Shown here piece by piece: positions 57,909-64,000 of a DNA stretch of 64,000 nucleotides. The notes beneath the pieces were generated by a model. It saw only the letters and a list, made by a program, of their open reading frames with translations, was not told where the DNA came from and made no database searches. Numbering within the stretch: the first letter of the stretch is position 1; every line of letters begins with the position of its first letter. This stretch comes from Gentiana macrophylla (Eukaryota > Streptophyta > Magnoliopsida > Gentianales > Gentianaceae): positions 1,304,501-1,368,500 of the forward strand of contig CM047806.1 in the NCBI GenBank assembly GCA_026214975.1. Reading direction: 5' to 3'. The translations under genes were made by a program, and so were the position numbers.

Positions 57909-59060
57909 TTAGAAACATGGGGTAATCCAGGTGGAAGGAGAAACTCTGCTCAACAACGGTTCCCCTGGATAGATTGGCTCAATATCTCCCGTTTCCAAAT
58001 TATATACACCAATGTCCGCACCACCACCTTTTGTTGTTTCACAGTGATAAAATTCCCAATTATCATCTGTGAAATAAATATGATTGGGTTTGATCACTCC
58101 CCCAGACAATCTTGAGGCATCCAAAACGATGGTGGAATTCTCACCAAGGAAGAGAGCCATGCTTCCAAGGCTATAAATCTCCTTGCATGTGGCCGTCGCT
58201 ATATCAACTTCATACACCTCAAATTCAACGGTTTCATAAGACAAACTATCAACGCTCAAATTTGGGACTGTTCTTACGATCATGAGCAAAGAGTCATCAA
58301 CATTTTTTAGGATATATAGATTCACTCTTCCGTAAGCACCGGATACACAATGTTCACAATGTATGATCATAGGATCCTCTACATGGTTATCATTTTCAGC
58401 AAGGTTGAAGACCCATACGATTCCTCGATTACCAATGGCATAAAATTGTCCACCACCACCATATACAACATCTCTAAATCGGCCTTTCCGGTCCTCGATC
58501 AAGTTCCATGCTTTATCCCCTAGCCTCCAATATGCCAAGTGTCCAAGTTCTCCAGCTATGATCATCAAAATGAAATCTGAAGTCTCACTTGGCCTTGATG
58601 AAAGCACCATCTTCTGGATGAAAATATGCGCATCCAAGTGTAACCGCTCGTATTGTGGGAAAGTGTTTTGGTGTGGTACGGGAATCCCTATACCAGAAAA
58701 AGGTTCTAGAAGGCTCATGCTACCATCTCTTTCAACGACTAGCAACCATCCCAACGATTCAAAGCACTTCTTGCTTTTAAAGTTGGCAACTTTCAAAGAA
58801 GCCACGATTGATTCACCCTCAACCAAACTGTGAAACTCACGAGTATTATCATTACCATCTTCTTTGACAGGAAGCATCAGATAAGGAATCTGTTGCCGAA
58901 AGGGTAGACCATTAAAATATTCCTTTTTAACAGCACTGCGCAAGGATTTGGAAACGCTTCTAAAAAAAATAAAATCTTCAGGCTTTTTCAATAGCCTAGC
59001 TATTTCTATCAGCATATCGTTGGGAAGATCGGACAAATTTTCCATATGCTTGGTTGTCAT
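57909..59060 (-). CDS. F-box protein with C-terminal DUF295 domain
   Basis: A single-exon frame of 383 residues, apparently complete. F-box proteins bring substrates to SCF ubiquitin ligases through SKP1. Residues about 8-48 form the F-box (LSDLPNDMLIEIARLL ... DFIFFRSVSKSLRSAV). The middle is a beta-propeller-like region with short hydrophobic strands (FILMIIAGELGHLAYW, GGGGQFYAIGNRGIVWVF, VEFEVYEVDIAT). The C-terminal block (NHIYFTDD then GVYNLETGDIEPIYPG and ending STWITPCF) is the DUF295 signature of the plant-specific F-box/DUF295 (SKIP23-like) group. Length is normal for the group. A second Met at residue 6 (MENLSDLP) could be the real start. The target is unknown. No frame damage is seen, and the gene stands alone among transposons. 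Confidence 0.92.
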   Translation of the reverse strand: MTTKHMENLSDLPNDMLIEIARLLKKPEDFIFFRSVSKSLRSAVKKEYFNGLPFRQQIPYLMLPVKEDGNDNTREFHSLVEGESIVASLKVANFKSKKCFESLGWLLVVERDGSMSLLEPFSGIGIPVPHQNTFPQYERLHLDAHIFIQKMVLSSRPSETSDFILMIIAGELGHLAYWRLGDKAWNLIEDRKGRFRDVVYGGGGQFYAIGNRGIVWVFNLAENDNHVEDPMIIHCEHCVSGAYGRVNLYILKNVDDSLLMIVRTVPNLSVDSLSYETVEFEVYEVDIATATCKEIYSLGSMALFLGENSTIVLDASRLSGGVIKPNHIYFTDDNWEFYHCETTKGGGADIGVYNLETGDIEPIYPGEPLLSRVSPSTWITPCF

Positions 59061-59224
59061 AAATCTACCACAGAAATAAATAATATACAGTTAAAAAGTT
59101 TCAAAAAAAAAAAAAGGGTAAAAAAAACAGAGAAAAACAAATCAAAACCTGGCTGTAGTTGTCCTAACCGGATGCTGCTAAGGTCGGCAACCGGAGTTAA
59201 CAGATATACAATCGACAGTGACGT

Positions 59225-59234
59225 GTATATATAG
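59225..59234 (-). promoter_or_regulatory. TATA-like box of the F-box gene
   Basis: The minus strand reads CTATATATAC about 165 bp before the start codon, a plausible TATA box with room for a leader. Confidence 0.45.
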
Positions 59235-59281
59235 GTTTTGGTCATCGAAAAGCTTTTACGAGAAGGAAAACCGATTCATAG

Positions 59282-59471
59282 CAGAAATTTTATTATGGTC
59301 CTGGACCAAGTATGACTTAGTGATCCAGGACCAATAGGAAAACAACAAAACAAACAAGGATCCGCCGTGTAAAATATAAATGCCATTAATTTATATTTTT
59401 ACCTTTTTTATAAAGATTTTTATTGGTGGACAAGTGTGACATGGTGATCCTGGACCACCATAAAACCACTG
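59282..59471. mobile_element. MITE, second copy of the CAG...GGTCCTGGACC family
   Basis: The ends CAGAAATTTTATTATGGTCC and (reversed) CAGTGGTTTTATGGTGGTCC are flanked exactly by GATTCATAG on both sides (59273-59281 and 59472-59480). The perfect 9-bp duplication suggests a Mutator-type origin. It lies in the promoter-proximal upstream region of the F-box gene. 190 bp, non-coding. Confidence 0.88.
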
Positions 59472-59578
59472 GATTCATAGGCACTATTTTTATATTTTTA
59501 TTTTTACAGATAGAAATACATACACTATATAATTTTTTACGAATATTGAATATACACATGCACACACTTTTATGAGTA

Positions 59579-59607
59579 CTAGCAAAATACACGTGTTTCG
59601 CACGTGT
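59579..59607 (-). mobile_element. Helitron 3' terminus
   Basis: On the minus strand: ACACGTG, loop CGAAA, CACGTGT (hairpin 59589-59607), then ATTTTG and CTAG (59579-59582), followed by T. A short GC hairpin a few bases before CTAG|T is the standard Helitron 3' end. The element body would extend to higher coordinates; its TC start was not found, so the length is unknown. Confidence 0.7.
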
Positions 59608-60700
59608 TCGGCTAATTTATTATTTTTAAATATATATTTTTAATATTATATTTATTCTTGACTATGCGTTTAATTTATAAAATAAATAGATGTTATCGGT
59701 CAAAAAAATAAATTTGCAAAAGTATATGTTAAATATTAATATTTGTTATGCACTGATTTTATGTTTGGTAGAATTATTTTAGTTATCTTACTTGTACCAT
59801 TGAATTAAACTCGCCATGTTACGTTTTTATTCTTTTAAATATGATAAGCTTTTTTAGTTATAAAATCATGTATTTTATTGTTATCAAATGAAAATTTGTC
59901 TCAAGTATGTGATCTATTTTTAGACACTCTCTAAGTTCCTTCAAACCTAAAGAACATCATCAAATATTATGTGTCCAAATAATTGTGTAATGTTTTAATT
60001 ACGTATATTTTTATTCTAACATTATGTTACAACGGGAAATACTCTTTGTTAAATAATTACTGTCAATCAAATTTAATAATCATATAGACAAATAATCATT
60101 AATTGTGTCATGTGAATAGTAATGGGTTATATTTATTCTTAGATAAAACTAACCGTACAAGCAAAATACCATACGGATTAAGCTGCTTGGGTTGGATTTC
60201 ACTATTGAATACAAAAAAGAGAACTGAAAATACAACGGTTGATGCCTTGTTTATGTAAAGCCATGATACGGGACTATTGTGTGTTTTTAGCACAATATTC
60301 ATTCTTGGATGTAAGACGTTACTTCCAGCTACAAGAGTGACCTAGCTGTTGAGGAAAAATTAGTCACTGATGATTAGTACACCTCATATCCCCACTACAC
60401 TGTGCACCAATGGATTCTTAAGTACACAGAGAGAATATATGTAGGAACCCATAGAGGTCTAAAATCCAAATTGATTGCACTCAAGTCCAATAAGGGGTCA
60501 TTCAAGGGTCAAGACATGTTATAACATGATTAAGAGACTGTTTTTTGGCCGCAACTTAAAAAGGATGTTTAGGAAAAGAAAAGTGTATTACTTCCTTGAG
60601 GACTACTGGGAGTTCCTTTATTGATGAACAATCCAATCTTCGTAGAGTTGAAGGCCCTGCTTAGATAAGCACATGTTTTTTGTTTTACTGTGAAATAGCC
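59608..60700. other. AT-rich DNA, possible Helitron body
   Basis: No gene, helicase or replication-initiator motif is seen. If the Helitron end at 59579 is real, this DNA may belong to a non-autonomous Helitron. Confidence 0.4.
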
Positions 60701-60701
60701 C

Positions 60702-61560
60702 TTAAGCTTTTGCCACATTCATATGTTTCAATGCAAAATGGAATTTCAAAATATGGTAAGACAAGTAGTAATGATTTGCACATGCCCTCCCTGAATTTAT
60801 AGAATGTTTATGTGGCACTTTGTGACCAGCAAATCCATATTTCTTGAGTAGGTCATTCAAATGTTTAACAATAATCCCATAACAAGGCACAAATTTCCTG
60901 TAAAAACATGGGCCCAAGAACCCACTCGGTTCAATCACATAATGAGGCTGGGGACAATATGACATAGCATGAATCTTACTTGGGTCAACACACACTTCAC
61001 CCTCATGTATGATATGAACCAAGTATTCCACCTTGGTTTGTCCAAAAGAGAATTTGGATAATTTAGCATAGTATTACTTCTTCTTTAAAACTTCTAGAAC
61101 CATTTTAAGACGTTGTATGTGGAAATCCATGGCAGGGCTGGAGATTACCATGTCATCGAAAAATACCAACACAAACTTCTTCAAGTAAGGTCTCAACATC
61201 TCATTCATACTTTCATGGCATCAGTTTGAATTCAAATTGGTCATGATGAGTTACAATGACATTCTTTTGGACATCATCCTCGTTCACAAAAATCTGATGG
61301 AATCAAGACCTTAAGTCTATTTTACAAAATACCCTAGTACTCCCTAAATCATCCACAATTCATCATTTAGGAGCATTTCAACCTTATATAATCCACACAA
61401 CATCTCCAAGTTCCATCTATCTTTATCACAAGGAGCGAGGGTGATGAATATTGACTATTATTGTGTTGTATTATCCCCCGTTGTAGCATTTGATCCACCA
61501 TTTGCTCTATTTCCTCCTTTTGACAGTAAGCACACCCATAAGGTTTTAGTTTCACAGGTT
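60702..61560 (-). pseudogene. Ty3/Gypsy reverse transcriptase, broken
   Basis: The minus strand reads VKPYGCAYCQKEEIEQMVDQ-like text and GIIQHNNSQYSSPSLLVIK then DGTWRCCVDYIRL (about 61555-61375), then after breaks YLKKFVLVFFDDMVISSPAM with the catalytic DD (about 61150), and VEYLVHIIHEGEVCVDPSKI with GFLGPCFYRKFVPCYGIIVK (61031-60780). These are successive RT blocks (EI--QV--ML--GII--S-SP-SSPVLLV-KKDG-WR-CVDYR; FIDDILIYS; VEYLGHIIS; GFLGL-GYYRKFV). Several frameshifts and stops are present, and RNase H and integrase are missing. Block order and the protease and gag upstream show one minus-strand element. Confidence 0.85.
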
Positions 61561-61873
61561 CAATAACTTCATTTAAAGTATGATATGCTCATAGCCCCTC
61601 ATTGGAGGCAATCCTTAGGAATTTGCAAACACCTCATGACACTCTTCTAGGACAAGAGTCAGTTCATTGGCCACATGTTTCAGGGCATGTTCATGTATTA
61701 AATTGATATGAGCTTTTGTAATTGATTGTCTTAAGTTGAGCTTCTTTTGTGTAACTTATCATCTTAATTTATTCTCCCTCGTTAGTGAAAACCACATCCA
61801 TTTTGTTGAAGTCAAAAACTATACTTTTTCATCCAATCCACCCCTAATACAATGTCATAGCCTCTCAATTTGA

Positions 61874-62280
61874 TCAATCTCGCATCTTGTTAAGACACTT
61901 AAATTCACTCGCCATTATGTTTCCATCTACTGTTGTGATTAACATAAAGTGATTTGGTACTGTCACACATTGCACCTCGTTGACAATCTGATGGTCTACG
62001 AAAGTGTGAGATGCACCACTGTCTATCAGGATGGTAATTGGATTTTTTTTTCTAGAGGCCTTTTTTGTGGTGTTGGAGGTGACCTGTCCATATAATGTGC
62101 ATGGATAACTCAGTAGGCTCAAATGATCCAGCATCTTATACCACATCCTCTTTATCCCTACTGTCCACTTCAATCTCTCCCCAAACTCCATCATCCTCGA
62201 GTACTCAAATGTGTTTGTATTTATGCTCGCACACTTGGCCACGAGTGTATTTTTCATCACACCGAAAACATAACCCCATT
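61874..62280 (-). pseudogene. Gypsy zinc knuckle and aspartic protease
   Basis: On the minus strand the frame includes LCFRCDEKYTRGQVCEH (about 62275-62220), the CCHC-like knuckle that binds RNA, spread over a frame change, then ITILIDSGASHTFVDHQIV (about 62045-61985), where DSGAS is the protease active-site block. The LC-RCDEK-S-GH-CK and DSGASHNF forms are usual in plant chromovirus-type Gypsy elements. It lies between gag and RT of the same decayed element. Confidence 0.78.
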
Positions 62281-62399
62281 GGTCCTCTTCTCCTGCAACT
62301 CCTTAGGAGTAATTTCTTCATGTATCTTTGGTTTATTCTCAGTGTCGGGTATTTTATCAGTCACCTTAGTGGTGAATGAAGAGAACCTATACTGGCTAA

Positions 62400-62990
62400 G
62401 GTTAGAGTAATTTTTCTACCCATGCATGTCATTCGATGTCATTATAAAATATTCGTGGCATGTGGCAATATCAATGATAACAAAAATGTCCTCAAGCTTC
62501 ACAATTTCACCATATACTTAATTTCAGTCTTAAGGTATCTTATAAAACATTTGAGGAAGTAAGTCTCTGTCAACATAGGATTTTGTAATTGTACCAAGCT
62601 TCTTAATTCCCCCAAACTCCAATAGATATTCCTCTATTGTGGTTTTTTGTAGTTGATGCAATTAATCTACTGTCAGTTCTAATGGCCTACCTCATAATCG
62701 TTTCATAACTTCTTCTATCAGAGTTTCCCAATTAATTGCTGGAAAACTCGATCTCAGATTGCCAAACCACACATTTGCTTTTCCTCAAAAATGTATTTCT
62801 GCTAAGCCTACACTCTGATCATCCAAAACATCATGCATATGTAAGTATCTTCAACTACGTCGTACACATTCCTTAGGCGATTCTCCTTGCAACAAGGGAG
62901 AATAGACATTAGGAACCTTAACTTCCGCCTAAAATTTCTCATTTCTAGCTAATTTGAAGTTAGCTTCATACCTATGTGGCGTAGTTACCC
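62400..62990 (-). pseudogene. Probable Gypsy gag remnant
   Basis: The minus strand gives gag-like text, for example ANVWFGNLRSSFPAINWETL followed by IEEVMKRL (about 62790-62690), close to the W-------W-F---L--RF block of Gypsy gag. Stops are frequent. The position upstream of the zinc knuckle supports the call. Confidence 0.55.
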
Positions 62991-63081
62991 TATTTTTCCA
63001 CTTAAAAATATTGTGTCTTTTTTGCATTTGACTCAATTTGTTTACATTACTTATCACTTAATCTGAATAAGTGGTGACTCA

Positions 63082-63293
63082 TTATGTTGTTGTATGATTA
63101 TATTTACTATTTTTTTTTAGAAAAATGTTTACTAAACTATTATCTTGTATACATACATTTATGTCGATGAATTGTTATCCGTTCACGTAAGATTTTATTT
63201 TTTCAAACTTTAATCGATGTAATATTCACATATTTGAACAATTGTGGTTACTTTTCATGTTGGTGTATTATTAAATTTACTGAATTATTATCT

Positions 63294-63325
<32 letters not shown>

Positions 63326-63418
63326 CATATATACATATCGATGAATTGTTATTCATTCTCATTATATTATATTTTTTCTAACTTTATTCAATGTAATGTT
63401 CGCACATTTGATCAATTA
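63082..63418. repeat. Diverged tandem duplication, about 175 bp
   Basis: 63082-63245 and 63258-63418 share ATTATCTTGT, TCGATGAATTGTTAT and AATGTAATRTTCRCACATTTG phrases in the same order. A TA/CATATA microsatellite (63299-63338) expanded in the second copy. Confidence 0.7.
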
Positions 63419-63619
63419 TATATTCTGATTTCAGGCTTTAGATTAATTCCATAGTGAGATATTAGAATGGATGAATGGATGAAGTTATATTGTTGTTATT
63501 ATTAGTATTATTTACCTAACGAAGGCACTGTGCTGGTTTTTTTCCCGAAAGATTTTAATTCAATTGCTCTCAAATTTAAAAAAAATAAAATAAAATAAAT
63601 ATAAATAGTGTTTTCTACA

Positions 63620-63682
63620 TTTTCATTGGTCGAAGACCATCAAATAGGATTTGGTCTAGGATCAACCTAAAAAGGTGGTCCT
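63620..63682. mobile_element. Degraded MITE fragment, GGTCCTGGACC family
   Basis: AAATAGGATTTGGTCTAGGATC resembles the right part of the MITE at 22902-23071 (AAGTAGGATATGGTCCAGGACC). Only a fragment is visible. Confidence 0.4.
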
Positions 63683-64000
63683 ATAACAGGTGTTGAGGGT
63701 TGATTAGGGTCGAAGTAGCCATCGTCATATGTCATCCTCTCATTGACTAAACATTAAATGAAGACAAATAAAATGTAACATTAAAGGCCAGGAGCCACAC
63801 TTCAAGCCTATGGGCAGACCTCAACCCAGGTGGGATATCGGTCTTGCCCATTCCTCAGACCACCGCAGGTCGGTTAGGTCGCAACGGAGTAGGGCCAGTG
63901 CAGTTCGGCCGAGATGGCCTAGGGGACTCGACACAGGTCGGCCAGAGTCTTCCCTACTGGATATTAGCCCATGTGCATAAATCACAAGATAAATATGGGA
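63683..64000. other. GC-richer stretch at the window end
   Basis: Phrases such as CAGGTCGGTTAGGTCGC and GTCGGCCAGAG resemble in composition the putative Gypsy LTR at 6400-7130. It may be the start of another LTR, cut by the window edge. Confidence 0.35.

Overview
The window is nuclear DNA of a flowering plant, most likely a eudicot. Genes have introns with GT-AG borders, the recognisable proteins are plant-specific (LOB-domain, SNI1, RAF1, F-box/DUF295), and most of the sequence is nested, decaying transposable elements: Copia, Ty3/Gypsy, TRIM, LINE, SINE, hAT-like and Tourist-like MITEs, Mutator-like elements and a Helitron end. The species cannot be fixed from the sequence alone.

Layout. 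0-4.1 kb: a Copia element on the minus strand, split by a 1.76 kb solo LTR with a clean 5-bp target duplication. 4.1-6.5 kb: gene-empty AT-rich DNA. 6.5-10.3 kb: a Tat-like Ty3/Gypsy remnant (gag and protease only, 88-bp tandem repeats, polypurine tract). 10.3-12.0 kb: a second truncated LTR running into a GTAGGG-rich degenerate repeat. 15.2-19.1 kb: an SNI1 gene (15 exons, E2F-like site in front). 19.9-20.9 kb: a TIR element with subterminal arrays. 21.7-22.2 kb: an LBD gene (minus). 24.4-26.0 kb: a Mutator-like element with a 9-bp target duplication. 27.9-31.1 kb: TRIM, MITEs, a broken ATP11 fragment and a LINE fragment. 31.2-39.7 kb: two foldback elements carrying decayed two-finger C2H2 zinc-finger frames, an inverted SINE pair and a degenerate second copy of SNI1. 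39.7-44.3 kb: a LINE 3' end and an internally deleted LTR retrotransposon. 44.3-56.7 kb: a 12.4 kb Mutator-like element that holds a RAF1 fragment and was itself entered by a 9.4 kb non-coding LTR element. 57.9-59.1 kb: an intact F-box/DUF295 gene (minus). 59.6-64.0 kb: a Helitron end, a decayed Gypsy pol on the minus strand and a small tandem duplication.

Only the LBD gene and the F-box gene look fully intact. SNI1 is complete in exon order but carries two opposite single-base indels in neighbouring exons. The genes do not form a pathway. The unifying theme is transposon activity: gene duplication, capture of fragments (RAF1, perhaps ATP11), and a family of TIR elements whose subterminal arrays share a helically phased 21-bp unit.
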